Shown piece after piece: positions 27,206-38,218 of a stretch of DNA of 64,000 nt. Positions within the stretch are counted from its first letter, which is position 1; each line of letters starts with the position of its first letter. Under the pieces are notes generated by a model. That model ran no database searches, had not been told where the DNA came from, and saw only the letters and a program-made list of their open reading frames with translations. The stretch is taken from NCBI GenBank assembly GCA_963765745.1, contig CAVXXM010000003.1, positions 1,047,533 through 1,111,532 on the forward strand, in the 5' to 3' direction. Both the position numbers and the translations under genes were made by a program. Source of the stretch: JAHFPN01 sp963765745 (GTDB taxonomy: Bacteria > Pseudomonadota > Alphaproteobacteria > Rhizobiales > Xanthobacteraceae).

Positions 27206-28126
27206 ATGTCCCGATCGAGCGCCAATCGCCGCGGCATCATCGCGATGATCGGCTCGACCGCGCTGTTCTCCGCCAATGATGCGGCGACGAAAGTCGCCGC
27301 CAAAACGATTCCGCCAACGGAGATCATGGCGATCCGCGGCGCGGTCACCGTGCTGTTCATTCTCCTGATCATCGCGTTCAGGCGCGAGTTCGGCCAATTG
27401 CATCAGATCCAGCGCCCGATGGTAATGCTACGCTGCGGTTCGGAGGCGATGGTCGGCTTTCTGCTGATCGCCGCGCTGGCGCTCATGCCGATCGCGGACG
27501 TAACCGCGATCCTTCTGGTGCAGCCGTTCCTGCTCACGATCGCAGGCGTGTTGCTGTTCAAGGAGGACGTGCGCTGGCGGCGCTGGAGCGCGGTCGCCGC
27601 CGGATTCATCGGGATGTTGCTGGTCGTGAAGCCGGGCACCAGCGCGTTCGAGCCGGCCTCGATTGTCGTCCTGGTCGCCGCCTTTCTCGTGGTCGTTCGC
27701 GACGTAACGACGCGCTATCTCCACGCCAAAGTGCCGACGACGGGAGTCGTGCTGGTCACCGCGGTATTCGGCGTGATCATCGGCGGCCTCGGGGCGCTTG
27801 GCGGCAATTGGACAATGCCCAACGCAGAGGCCTTCGCGGCATCGGTGGTCGCGGGAGCGTTTCTGGTATTCGCCATCATGCTCGGCGTCATCGCGTTCCG
27901 TGACACCGATGTCTCGGTGGTGGCTCCGTTCCGCTATGCGCTGGTGGTATTCGCGGTGATCTACGGCGTACTCCTGTTCGGCGAATTTCCCGACGCGATC
28001 TCGGTCGCCGGCATCGGGCTGATCGTCGGCGCGGGCATCTACATGCTGCACCGGGAGCGAGTGCGTTATGGAAAAATGCGCGCGGCCGAAGCCCGCGCCA
28101 TTGCCGCGGGCGAGCCGCCCCTCTAG
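27206..28126 (+). CDS. DMT superfamily (EamA) transporter
   Basis: A 306-aa inner-membrane protein with about ten hydrophobic helices in two EamA repeats. The first begins RRGIIAMIGSTALFSANDAA. The end of repeat one contains DVTAILLVQPFLLTIAGVLL, and repeat two ends DVSVVAPFRYALVVFAVIYG. The tail is charged (RERVRYGKM). Family members export amino acids, nucleotides or drugs; the substrate is unknown here. The start at 27206 gives MSRSSANRRG and follows a GAGG-containing leader. It lies 85 bases after moaA and may be independent. Confidence 0.85.
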   Translation: MSRSSANRRGIIAMIGSTALFSANDAATKVAAKTIPPTEIMAIRGAVTVLFILLIIAFRREFGQLHQIQRPMVMLRCGSEAMVGFLLIAALALMPIADVTAILLVQPFLLTIAGVLLFKEDVRWRRWSAVAAGFIGMLLVVKPGTSAFEPASIVVLVAAFLVVVRDVTTRYLHAKVPTTGVVLVTAVFGVIIGGLGALGGNWTMPNAEAFAASVVAGAFLVFAIMLGVIAFRDTDVSVVAPFRYALVVFAVIYGVLLFGEFPDAISVAGIGLIVGAGIYMLHRERVRYGKMRAAEARAIAAGEPPL

Positions 28127-28302
28127 AACGGGCGCCGCCCAAAATCTCAAGCACTAGCGGGCTTGATCGACCGCGACGTTAGGCTAAGGTGACTTGCTGC
28201 GGGGCTTCCAGTAACTGGCGCGAACGAGAAACACCTACGATCGGCAAGAAGTTCTGAATACGGAATTTTCGCCGGTGATCGCCGGCTCGGGGGAATACGC
28301 GC

Positions 28303-28841
28303 TTGAAAGCCCTGCTCAAGCTGAGCCGCGCTATCGACTGGGTGAATGACCAGTTCGGCGTGTTCGCGAATTGGCTGGTGCTGCTCGCTTGCCTGATCAG
28401 CGCGGCGAACGCCGGCAGCCGCTACATGTTCAGCATCAGCTCCAACGCTTATCTCGAGATCCAGTGGTACATGTTCGCCGGCATGGTGCTGCTCGGCGCG
28501 CCCTACACGCTCAAGGTCAACGAGCACGTCCGCGTCGATCTGTTCTTTGCGATGATGCCGGAACGCGTACGGCTGTGGATCGATATCCTCGGCAGCATCT
28601 TCTTCCTGATGCCGATCTGCATCATCCTCATCTATTTCACTTGGCCGTGGTTCGTCGAATCCTGGCGGATCAACGAGACATCGACGAATGCGGCGGCCTG
28701 ATCCGCTGGCCGGTCAAGCTCGTTCTTCCCGTGGGCTTCGCCTTGATGGCGGCGCAGGGCGTGTCGGAGATCATCAAGCGGATCGAGGCGCTGATCCACC
28801 ATCATCGACTGCAGTACGAATACGAGACGCCGCTGCAATGA
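28303..28841 (+). CDS. dctQ: TRAP transporter small permease DctQ (frameshifted)
   Basis: The small, four-helix membrane subunit of a TRAP transporter. It opens with MKALLKLSRAIDWVNDQFGV, then a helix WLVLLACLISAANAGSRYMF and LEIQWYMFAGMVLLGAPYTL, a family hallmark. Near 28692 the frame is lost: NETSTNAAA-stop, whereas restoring one C gives NAGGLIRWPVKLVLPVGFAL and the fourth helix region to the stop at 28841. It overlaps the dctM ATG by four bases. The length of about 179 residues is normal for the TakQ-type permease. Confidence 0.87.
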
Positions 28842-30267
28842 TCCATTTCATCACGGAGAACATGGCGCCTCTGATGTTCGGGGGCCTCGTCCTTTTCTTG
28901 CTGATCGGATATCCGGCGGCATTCTCGCTCGCCGCGGTCGGCCTGTTCTTCGGCTTTATCGGGGTCGAGCTCGGGCTGATCCGCCCGGAATTCCTCGGGA
29001 ACCTCACCTACCAGCTCTACGGCATCATCTCGAACGAGCTGCTGCTTGCGATCCCGTTCTTCACCCTGATGGGCGCGATTCTGGAGCGCTGCGGGCTTGC
29101 CGAGGATCTGCTCGATTCGATCGGGCAGCTGTTCGGCTCGGTGCGCGGCGGGCTTTCCTATGCGGTGATCTTCGTCGGCGCCATCCTGGGCGCAATCACC
29201 GGCACGGTCGCGGCTTCCGTCATCGCCATGGGCATGATCGCGCTGCCGGCGATGATGAAGTACGGCTACTCGATGCGCCACACGACGGGCGTGATCGCGG
29301 CTTCGGGCACGATCACCCAACTGATCCCGCCGTCATTGGTGCTCGTCGTGCTCGCCGACCAGCTCGGGCGCTCGGTCGGCGACATGTACAAGGGCGCCAT
29401 CGGCCCGAGCCTTATCCAGCTCGCGCTCTTTTGCATCTGGGTATTCATCCTCAGCATCTTCCGCCCGCAGGACGTGCCGGCGCTGCCGCCGGAAGCGCGC
29501 ACGCTCAAGGGATGGGCGCTGTTCTTCAAGTGCATGCGGGGCATCGTTCCTTCGGTCGGTCTCATCTTCCTGGTGCTGGGAACGATCTTCCTGGGGCTTG
29601 GCGACGCCGACGGAGGCGGGCGCGCTCGGCGTTGTCGGCGCGTTCGCACTGGCCGCGTCCAATCGCACGCTCACCTGGCCGCTGGTCTACCAGGCCATGT
29701 CGACGACCATGCGTATCACCGCCTTCGTAGTGTTCATCCTGATCGGCGCGCGCACCTTCAGCCTGGTGTTCCAGGGCGTCGGCGGGAAGGAATGGATCGA
29801 GGGCATGCTGACCGTCGCTGCCCGGCGGGCAGCTCGGCTTCCTGGTCTTCGTCAACATCTTCATCTTCTTGGTCGCGTTCTTTCTCGATTTCTTCGAGAT
29901 CGCGTTCATCATCGTTCCGCTGCTGGCGCCGGTCGCGGAGAAGCTCAACATCGATCTGATCTGGTTCGGGGTGCTGGTCTGCGCCAACGTGCAGACGAGC
30001 TTCATGCACCCGCCGTTCGGCTTCGCGCTGTTCTATCTGCGCGGAATAGCGCCGCCGGAGGTGAAAAGTTCCGACATCTACTGGGGCGCGATTCCGTGGG
30101 TGATATTGCAGGTGATCCTCGTGGTCATCCTCATTTTCTGGCCGCAGTCGGTGACCTACTGGCTCGACAAGCCGAACCGGCGTCGATCCGAGCCACGATC
30201 AAGATCGAGATCGAGATGCCCGAGGCGATGCCGCCGCTCGATTTTGGTCCGCCGCGAGAGCCGGTGA
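28838..30267 (+). CDS. dctM: TRAP transporter large permease DctM (frameshifted)
   Basis: The 12-helix subunit that carries out sodium-coupled uptake. It begins MIHFITENMAPLMFGGLVLF with family motifs AIPFFTLMGAILERCGLAED and ASGTITQLIPPSLVLVVLAD. Frame breaks occur near 29610, where sequence resumes as ATPTEAGALGVVGAFALA (the strongest DctM signature), near 29825 (resumes GQLGFLVFVNIFIFLVAFF) and near 30180, so the true stop is uncertain. FMHPPFGFALFYLRGIAP is typical of the C-terminal half. It works with DctQ and one of the two DctP proteins encoded opposite. Confidence 0.87.
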
Positions 30268-30292
30268 CGCGGCTCGTCCTACACTCTCGCAT

Positions 30293-30323
30293 AAAAAAAG
30301 ACCCCGGAGCCGAAGCTCCGGGG
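30293..30323 (-). terminator. Rho-independent terminator of dctP1
   Basis: Perfect 9-bp stem CCCCGGAGC / GCTCCGGGG (30302-30310 with 30315-30323) and loop CGAA. On the minus strand a run of seven T follows (30293-30299). It lies 27 bases after the dctP1 stop at 30350. Only the minus-strand T-run makes it a good terminator. Confidence 0.88.
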
Positions 30324-30349
30324 CCGGTCGTAAAGCGGAACTCGCCGTT

Positions 30350-31441
30350 TCAGGAACGAAGCGCGCGGATCATGAAGCTGTCGTAGGTCGTATTCGGCGA
30401 CCTGCCACCACAGGTACTCTTCCCTGCGGAAGGCCGCGATCGAGTCGTAGAGCTTCTTGAAGTCGGCATTGGTCTTCGAAGTCTCGTCGCAGACTTCGAG
30501 CGACGCCTTGAAGCAGGCCTCCATGACCGGCTGCGGGAACGGCCGCAGCTGCGTGCCGCCGGCAACCAGTCGCCTCAGCGCGGCGGGATTTTCCGCATCG
30601 TATTTGCCCTGCATCCAGACATTGGCGTACTCGGCGGCCGAGCGGACGATCGACTGATAGGACTTCGGCAGCGAGGCCCATTTGTCGGTGTTGCAGAAGA
30701 TGTGGATCATGGTGCCGCCTTCCCACCAGCCCGGATAGTGGTAGACCTTGGCGACCTTGTAGAAACCGAGCTTCTCGTCGTCGTAGGGGCCGACCCACTC
30801 GGCGCCGTCGATCGTGCCCTTCTCCAGCGCCTGATAGATTTCGCCGCCGGCGATCATCTGCGGCACGCAGCCGAGCTTCTGCAGAACGCGGCCGGCGAAG
30901 CCGCCCATCCGCAACTTGAGGCCCTTGAGATCGTCCACCGACTTGATCTCGTTCCTGAACCAGCCGCCCATCTGCGCGCCGGTATTGCCGGCCGGGAACG
31001 CGATGATGTTGAACTTCTTGTAGAACTCGTTCGACAGCGTCGCGCCGTTGCCGTGATGCCACCACGCATTCATCTGGCGTGCATTCAGGCCGAACGGAAC
31101 AGCGCAGGTGAGCGCGAAGGTCGGATCCTTTCCGTACCAGTAATAGGAGGCCGTCTGGCACATCTCGACGGTGCCCGCGGTCACCGCGTCGGCGGCTTGC
31201 AGTCCCGGAACGATCTCGCCAGCGGCGAAGACCTGGTGATCTGGAACTTGTTGTCGGTGGCTTCGGCGACCGCTTTGGCGAACATTTCGGTGCCGCCATA
31301 GAGCGTGTCGAGCGATTTCGGGAAGCTCGACGTGATGCGCCACTTGATTTCCGGCGCCGATTGGGCGATGGCAGGCGCGGCGATGGCCGAGGCGCGGCGA
31401 GGCCCGCACCCGCCGTCTTGAGAAATTCACTGACGTTTCAT
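30350..31441 (-). CDS. dctP: TRAP substrate-binding protein DctP, first paralogue (frameshifted)
   Basis: A TakP-like periplasmic solute receptor for 2-oxo acids or related carboxylates. Conserved parts are VFAAGEIVPGLQ, GKDPTFALTCAVPFGL, FPAGNTGAQMGGWFRNEIK, GAEWVGPYDDEKLGFYKVA and YHYPGWWEGG. At least four indels are visible: near 31432 and 31393 in the signal peptide (which otherwise reads EFLKTAGAGLAA then PAIAQSAPEIKW), near 31233, and near 30390, where the end should read TYDSFMIRALRS. The ATG at 31441 has GAGGGGAAA upstream. It is closely similar to the neighbouring intact dctP2 along its whole length, so the two arose by duplication. Confidence 0.85.
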
Positions 31442-31559
31442 GACGTTTCCCCTCGTTGATCCGTCGACCGGTCGACGCAAGGGGAATTCGCCCGGCCGGC
31501 CGATGACCCTGTGCAGACGATCGATCTAGCCCAGTACTAAGGGCGACAATACGCGGCGA

Positions 31560-31592
31560 GAAAAAGCAACCCCGGAGCCAGGGGCTCCGGGG
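31560..31592 (-). terminator. Rho-independent terminator of dctP2
   Basis: Perfect 10-bp stem CCCCGGAGCC / GGCTCCGGGG (31570-31579 with 31583-31592), loop AGG, then on the minus strand TTGCTTTTT. The stem is nearly the same as the dctP1 terminator, which suggests that the duplicated unit included its terminator. Confidence 0.85.
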
Positions 31593-31619
31593 CTCAAATG
31601 TCCAGTCGATCAGGACCGC

Positions 31620-32708
31620 TTAGCCGCGCGAGCGGGCGCGGATCATGTAGGTGTCGAAGCTGTATTCGGCGACCTGCCACCAGAGGTACTGGTCGTTCCG
31701 GAAGGCGACGAAATTATCGTAAACCTTCTTGAAGTCGGCATTGGCTTTCGTGGTCTCGTCATAGACTTCGAGCGATGCCTTGTAGCAGGCGTCCATGATC
31801 GGCTGCGAGAACGGCGCCAGCTTGGCGCCGCCGGCGACGAGGCGCTTCAGGGCCGCCGGGTTGGCGGCATCGTACTTGGCCATCATCCAGGTATTGGAGA
31901 CGTAGCACGCCGACTGGATGATCGACTGATAGGTCTTCGGCAGCTCGTTCCACTTGGAAAGATTGATCATGTTGTGGAGCATGGGGCCGCCTTCCCACCA
32001 GCCGGGGTAATAATAGTAGGGCGCGACCTTGTGGAAGCCGAGCTTCTCGTCGTCATAGGGGCCGACCCATTCGCAGGCATCGAGCGTGCCCTTTTCAAGC
32101 GCCGGATAGATGTCGCCGCCGGCGAGCTGCTGCGGCACGACACCGAGCTTGGCCATGGTGCGGCCGGCGAAGCCGCCGATACGCATCTTGAGGCCCTTGA
32201 GGTCGTCGACGGTCTTGATTTCCTTGCGGAACCAGCCGCCCATCTGCGCACCGGTGTTGCCGGCCGGAAAGCCGATGGCGTTGAACTTCTTGTAGAACTC
32301 GTTCTGCAGCTCGATGCCGCCGCCGAAATAGTTCCACGCGTCCATCATGCGCTTGTTCATGCCGAACGGAACCGCCGTACCGAAGGCGAACGTCGGATCC
32401 TTGCCGAAATAGTAATAGTTGGCGGTGGCGCACATCTCGACCGTGTTGCTCGACACCGCATCCAGAGCCTGCAGACCAGGAACGATTTCGCCTGCAGAGA
32501 AGACTTGAATCTGGAACCGGTTGTCGGTCGCTTCGGCTACTGCCTTGGCGAAAGTCTCCGACGCGCCATAGAGCGTATCGAGCGACTTGGGGAAGCTCGA
32601 AGTGAGCCGCCATTTCAGTTCGGGAAAGGACTGAGCGATGGCCGGCGAGGCCACCGCGGTCGCGGCAAGCCCGACGCCAGCGACCTGCAAGAATTTACGA
32701 CGCTTCAT
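31620..32708 (-). CDS. dctP: TRAP substrate-binding protein DctP, second paralogue
   Basis: An intact 362-aa periplasmic receptor. The signal peptide carries an RR pair (MKRRKFLQVAGVGLAATAVA, cleavage after AIAQ), followed by the DctP fold: LKWRLTSSFPKSLDTLYGAS, VFSAGEIVPGLQALDAV, FPAGNTGAQMGGWFRKEIK and the ligand-pocket segment DACEWVGPYDDEKLGFHKVA. The C-terminal helix ends YLWWQVAEYSFDTYM, as in the dimeric TakP group. The start at 32708 follows GGAGGATTCTCA. It is 178 bases upstream of dctP1, with its own terminator between. The substrate is probably a 2-oxo acid or aromatic carboxylate, by family only. Confidence 0.92.
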   Translation of the reverse strand: MKRRKFLQVAGVGLAATAVASPAIAQSFPELKWRLTSSFPKSLDTLYGASETFAKAVAEATDNRFQIQVFSAGEIVPGLQALDAVSSNTVEMCATANYYYFGKDPTFAFGTAVPFGMNKRMMDAWNYFGGGIELQNEFYKKFNAIGFPAGNTGAQMGGWFRKEIKTVDDLKGLKMRIGGFAGRTMAKLGVVPQQLAGGDIYPALEKGTLDACEWVGPYDDEKLGFHKVAPYYYYPGWWEGGPMLHNMINLSKWNELPKTYQSIIQSACYVSNTWMMAKYDAANPAALKRLVAGGAKLAPFSQPIMDACYKASLEVYDETTKANADFKKVYDNFVAFRNDQYLWWQVAEYSFDTYMIRARSRG

Positions 32709-32911
32709 TGAGAATCCTCCCTGGATGTTCACCGGAACATCCCTCCATTGAGCGTAGTTGGCCGTAGCATGGATTTCCCGCGTTTGCCATGTGGAGAATG
32801 GGCGAGCGCGCATAGGCCTTTCAGCTGAGGAGGCCGTAGTTTCTTGCATTCTCCATGAGGCGCCATGGCGAATTCTTACGCCCGTCCTGCTGGACGTCTG
32901 CAACTCGTCGA

Positions 32912-34052
32912 TCAGCTCTCGATGACGATCTTGGGCGCTACTTTTCCGCTCGTTCGTCCGCGCTCGAGCTCGGCCCGAACGCGCTTGGCGATCTCGCGAT
33001 AAACCTGTGCGTGCGGACTATCGGGCCGGGTTGCGACCACAGGCAGGCCTGACGTCCGAAGTCTCGCGGATCACGGCATCGAGCGGAACCTCGCCGAGAA
33101 ACGGCACGCCGGTCTTTTCGGCCTCGGCCTTGGCGCCGCCATGACTGAAGATGTCTGTGCGTTTGCCGCAATGCGGGCAGAGGAAATAGCTCATGTTCTC
33201 GACTAGCCCGAGTACGGGCACATCGACGCGGCGGAACATGGCAATGCCGCGGCGCGCGTCGATCAGCGCCAAATCCTGCGGCGTCGAAACGATGACCGCG
33301 CCGGCGAGCGGCACCTGCTGTGCGAGCGTCAATTGCGCGTCGCCGGTGCCGGGCGGCATATCGACGACCAGCACGTCGAGCGTGCCCCACTCGACCTCGC
33401 GCAACATCTGCGTAATCGCGGACATGACCATGGGGCCACGCCAAATCATCGGCGTCTCCTCATCGACGAGGAAACCGATGGACATGACCTTCATTCCGTA
33501 GGCTTCGACCGGGCGCAGCGTGCGCCCGCCGATCGTCTCGGGCTTGGTTTTCACCGCGAGCAGCCGCGGCATCGATGGCCCGTAGATATCGGCGTCGAGC
33601 ACGCCCACTTTCAGACCGAGATCGCGCAGACCGAGCGCGAGATTCACCGCGGTCGTCGATTTGCCGACGCCGCCTTTTCCGGAGGCGACCGCGATCACGG
33701 ATTCGATGCCGGGCACCGCGCGGGCGGTGCCGGTCGGCGAAGCGCCGGGCCGCGGCGCTGCCGCGCGCTGCGATTCCCGGCTCGGCTGCGGCGGGCGCGC
33801 GCCGCCGGTCCGCTCGGCGGTGAGCGCGACGAGCACCGAAGCAACACCGGGGATCGAACGCACCGCCGTTTCGGCGCTCTTTCGCACCTCTTCCCAGGCC
33901 TGCGCCTGCGTCGAATCGACGGTGAGCGAGAAGAACACCTTGCCGTCGGTGACCACGATGTCGGAAAGCTTACCCGAGGCCGCGAGGTCCACGCCCTCCG
34001 GCCCCTTGATCGATTTCAGCCTCTCGCGAACCGTATCGGCGGTGACGGACAT
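32912..34052 (-). CDS. apbC: Mrp/ApbC iron-sulfur cluster carrier (frameshifted near C-terminus)
   Basis: A P-loop NTPase that carries and delivers Fe-S clusters. It has an N-terminal DUF59-type domain (about residues 1-80), a variable Pro/Arg linker and the deviant Walker A VASGKGGVGKSTTAVNLAL. Switch and Walker B segments are VLDADIYGPS and VVDMPPGTGDAQ, and the cluster-binding pair is in LCPHCGKRT. Near 33055 the frame shifts: DVRPACGRNPAR-stop replaces GLPVVATRPDSPHAQVYREI, which continues to KVAPKIVIES and the stop at 32912. Total length is normal at about 380 residues. Confidence 0.9.
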
Positions 34053-34110
34053 GAACCCTCCGGCGGCTTCTACCTAATGCCGCCCGCGGCGGCGTCAACC
34101 GGCGTTCGCT

Positions 34111-34899
34111 TCACTTTCCCTCGAAGCGGGCCGGGCGCTTTTGCAGGAACGCGAGAACACCCTCGCGGAAATCGGCAGATTGGCCCGCCTGGCGCTGGGA
34201 ATCGCGCTCTACGTCGAGCTGGGTCGCAAGATCATTGCCATAGCTCGCGTTCAGCGCCTGCTTGGTCAGCCGATAGGCCAGCGTTGGGCCGGCGGCGAGC
34301 GCGGCTGCGAATTTCCCGACCTCGGCGGCAAAGACCGCATCGTCGAACACTTTCCAGGCGATGCCCATCCTCTCGCATTCGTCCGCCGGAATCCTCTCGG
34401 CAGTGAGGGACATGGCTAGCGCGCGCTTCAAGCCAACCAGGCGTGGAAGGAACCACGTTCCGCCGGCGTCAGGCACGAGCCCGATGCGCGCGAACGCTTC
34501 CTGCAGATAAGCTGAACGCGCGAACAGAAGAATATCGCAAGCAAGCGCGAGATTGGCGCCCGCGCCGACCGCCGGTCCGTTCACCGCGGCGATGGTCGGC
34601 AGCTTGAAGCCCACGAGCCGACGTACCAGTGGATTATAATCGCGGTCGAGGGAGGCGCCGGTGTCGATCGGCTTGTTTTCGGTAGCCACGCGTTCGGTCA
34701 GATCTTGGCCGGAGCAGAAGGCCCTGCCCTCCCCTGTGATGACCAGACAACGGATCGCTTCGTTTGCCTCGACCTGATCGAGCGCGAAACGGATTTCCGC
34801 GTGGACCCCTGCATTCAGCGCGTTGAGCCGCTCCGGCCGCGCCAACGCGACCATGGCAACGGCCCCCGAGATGGAGAATTTGATCGTCTTGAAGTCCAT
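34111..34899 (-). CDS. enoyl-CoA hydratase/isomerase, PaaG-like
   Basis: A 262-aa crotonase-fold protein. It has oxyanion-hole segments GRAFCSGQDL and NGPAVGAGANLALACDI, and IGLVPDAGGTWFLPRLVG with the catalytic Asp as in PaaG (1,2-epoxyphenylacetyl-CoA isomerase) rather than the Glu pair of a true hydratase. The C-terminal trimerisation helices end FLQKRPARFEGK. No other paa gene is present in the window, so the phenylacetate role is inferred from subfamily similarity. The ATG at 34899 has GGGAGGGGCT upstream. It is divergent from the histidine kinase gene. Confidence 0.85.
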   Translation of the reverse strand: MDFKTIKFSISGAVAMVALARPERLNALNAGVHAEIRFALDQVEANEAIRCLVITGEGRAFCSGQDLTERVATENKPIDTGASLDRDYNPLVRRLVGFKLPTIAAVNGPAVGAGANLALACDILLFARSAYLQEAFARIGLVPDAGGTWFLPRLVGLKRALAMSLTAERIPADECERMGIAWKVFDDAVFAAEVGKFAAALAAGPTLAYRLTKQALNASYGNDLATQLDVERDSQRQAGQSADFREGVLAFLQKRPARFEGK

Positions 34900-35035
34900 A
34901 GCCCCTCCCAGCCTCAGTCGAGCACGCGCGGCCCTTTAGCGGCAAGCACTCGGTTCGCACGTCAACTTCCTGTTAACCACGAATTTCAGCCTGCCTTTAA
35001 CCGCTTACCCGCAATCGTGGTCTGGACCGGCGATC

Positions 35036-36649
<1,614 letters not shown>

Positions 36650-36700
36650 GATTTCAACGCTTGCAACCGGTAAAGATTCGACCGGCGCTGGGAGACAACA

Positions 36701-37486
36701 ATGCCGCCGCTCGTGCGCGACATGATCGCGTGGCTGCGCTTCTACCTGATCCTGCCGATCCCACCCATCGCCGGCGAGAGCGAGACTGGGGCGGCTTCGC
36801 GCACCGAGCCCACTTCGCCCGCCGCCGTGCAGGCGATACCGCTCGCCGGTGCGGTGGTCGGGGCGCTGAGCGGCGTCGTGCTCGTCATCGCCGCCTACGC
36901 ACAGCTTCCAGCCTTTATCAGCGCGGTACTGGCGCTCGGGTTCTTGGCGCTGGTGACGGGCGCCGCAGGCGAAAACGGATTTGCCGAGGCCTGCCGCCGG
37001 CTTGGCGAACATTTCTGCCCGCGCGTCGATGCCGCACGCCTCGCGCATGCGGGAACCGTGGCGCTGGTATTCGCCGTGCTGCTCCGGGTCGGCACCATCG
37101 AGGTGCTGACGGTCTCCGGCGCCATCAAGGTTGCGCTCGCGCTCCTGGCGGCGAGCGCGGTCGGCCGCTCCGTGGGCGTGCTGATACCGACCTACATGAA
37201 GGAAGCGCCCGCGGAGGACACCGGCCCGGCCGCGCCCGGCCAATCCGCCAATGCGCAGTTCCTCGGCATCATCGCGCTCGCCATCGCCGCGGCGGCGATC
37301 CTGCCGACCTATGGGGTGGGTGCAGCGATCGGTGCGGTGGTGTTCGCGTTCTTGGTCGCGGTGCTGGCTGAAAATCTCGCCAGGCAAGTCGGGGCAACCG
37401 AAGAGCGCAGTTTCCGCGCCGGGGGCGAGTTCACCGCCGAGACCGCCTTCCTGTTCGCGCTGCTCGTCATCGCCCGCGTACCCTGA
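36701..37486 (+). CDS. CobS-like adenosylcobinamide-GDP ribazoletransferase homologue
   Basis: A 261-aa polytopic protein with the CobS outline: an opening of LRFYLILPIP, then AVQAIPLAGAVVGALSGVVL, and a second segment GAAGENGFAEACRRLGE where CobS proteins have a GALHEDGLADTADG-type motif, then ALVFAVLLRVGTIEVL and AASAVGRSVGVLIPTYM. The His-Glu-Asp and the second Asp of the usual motif are changed to Gly-Glu-Asn and Glu, so catalysis is doubtful or altered. It lies between a histidine kinase and a TIGR02281 protease; cobS next to that protease is a known order in rhizobia. Topology: six or seven helices. Confidence 0.7.
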   Translation: MPPLVRDMIAWLRFYLILPIPPIAGESETGAASRTEPTSPAAVQAIPLAGAVVGALSGVVLVIAAYAQLPAFISAVLALGFLALVTGAAGENGFAEACRRLGEHFCPRVDAARLAHAGTVALVFAVLLRVGTIEVLTVSGAIKVALALLAASAVGRSVGVLIPTYMKEAPAEDTGPAAPGQSANAQFLGIIALAIAAAAILPTYGVGAAIGAVVFAFLVAVLAENLARQVGATEERSFRAGGEFTAETAFLFALLVIARVP

Positions 37487-37498
37487 CGGCCGAAGCTC

Positions 37499-38218
37499 GT
37501 GCGCTCCGATCGCCTGCTCTGGATCGTGGTCGGCGGGCTGTGCTTGGCCGTGGCCGCGCTGGTTTGGCGTCACGAGGCCGGCAACGTCGCAGGAATCGAA
37601 TCGGAATCGTTTGCCAGCCTGGTCTGGCTGCTCGCGCTCGCACTCGTGATCGGCAGCGCGGTGTTCTCGCTATTCTACGGCCGGGGCATTGAGGCAGTGC
37701 GCGCGGTGCTGTTCTGGCTGGTGCTCGTCGCCGGTCTCGCGCTCGGCTACACCTATCGCTTCGAGCTGCAGGCGATCGCGGACCGGCTGATCGGCGAATT
37801 CATGCCCGGCTATCCAGTGCCGCGAGCGGGCACGGCCGCGACAGTCGAAGTCGTGCGTACGCCGGGCGGCGAATTCACCGTGCGCGCGGACGTGAACGGC
37901 CGGCGCATCTCCATGCTCGTCGATACCGGCGCCACCAGCGTGGTGCTGACGCCGGAAGCGGCGAAGCTCGCCGGCCTGCCGGTGGATCTGCTGAAATACG
38001 ACGTGCCGATCGAAACCGCCAAGGGCCGCGGACGTGCCGCTTCCGTGACGCTCGACCGGCTCGCGGTCGGTAATATCGTGGAGCGGCGCGTACCGGCACT
38101 GGTCTCCGAACCCGGCGACCTCAAGACCAGCCTCCTCGGCATGAGCTTCCTGAACCGTCTCGAATCCTTCGAGGTGCGCGGTGGCCGGCTCGTGCTGCGG
38201 GCCAAGGGGGCGCGTTAA
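37499..38218 (+). CDS. TIGR02281-type retropepsin-like aspartic protease
   Basis: A 239-aa protein with three N-terminal membrane helices (about residues 5-22, 38-58, 65-85), then a retropepsin-like domain at about 120-235. The active-site motif is MLVDTGATSVVLTPEAA (DTGA), with flap-like TVEVVRTPGGEFTVRADVNG before it and LLGMSFLNRLESFEVRGGRL as the conserved end. The single domain would need to dimerise to be active; it probably faces the periplasm. It starts at GTG 37499, 12 bases after the CobS-like gene. The substrate is unknown. Confidence 0.85.
   Translation: MRSDRLLWIVVGGLCLAVAALVWRHEAGNVAGIESESFASLVWLLALALVIGSAVFSLFYGRGIEAVRAVLFWLVLVAGLALGYTYRFELQAIADRLIGEFMPGYPVPRAGTAATVEVVRTPGGEFTVRADVNGRRISMLVDTGATSVVLTPEAAKLAGLPVDLLKYDVPIETAKGRGRAASVTLDRLAVGNIVERRVPALVSEPGDLKTSLLGMSFLNRLESFEVRGGRLVLRAKGAR

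Noticed and set aside
36650..36700. Possible cobalamin riboswitch upstream of the CobS-like gene
   Set aside because: The gap is only 51 bases and lacks a B12-box-like core; a cobalamin riboswitch needs about 200 bases.
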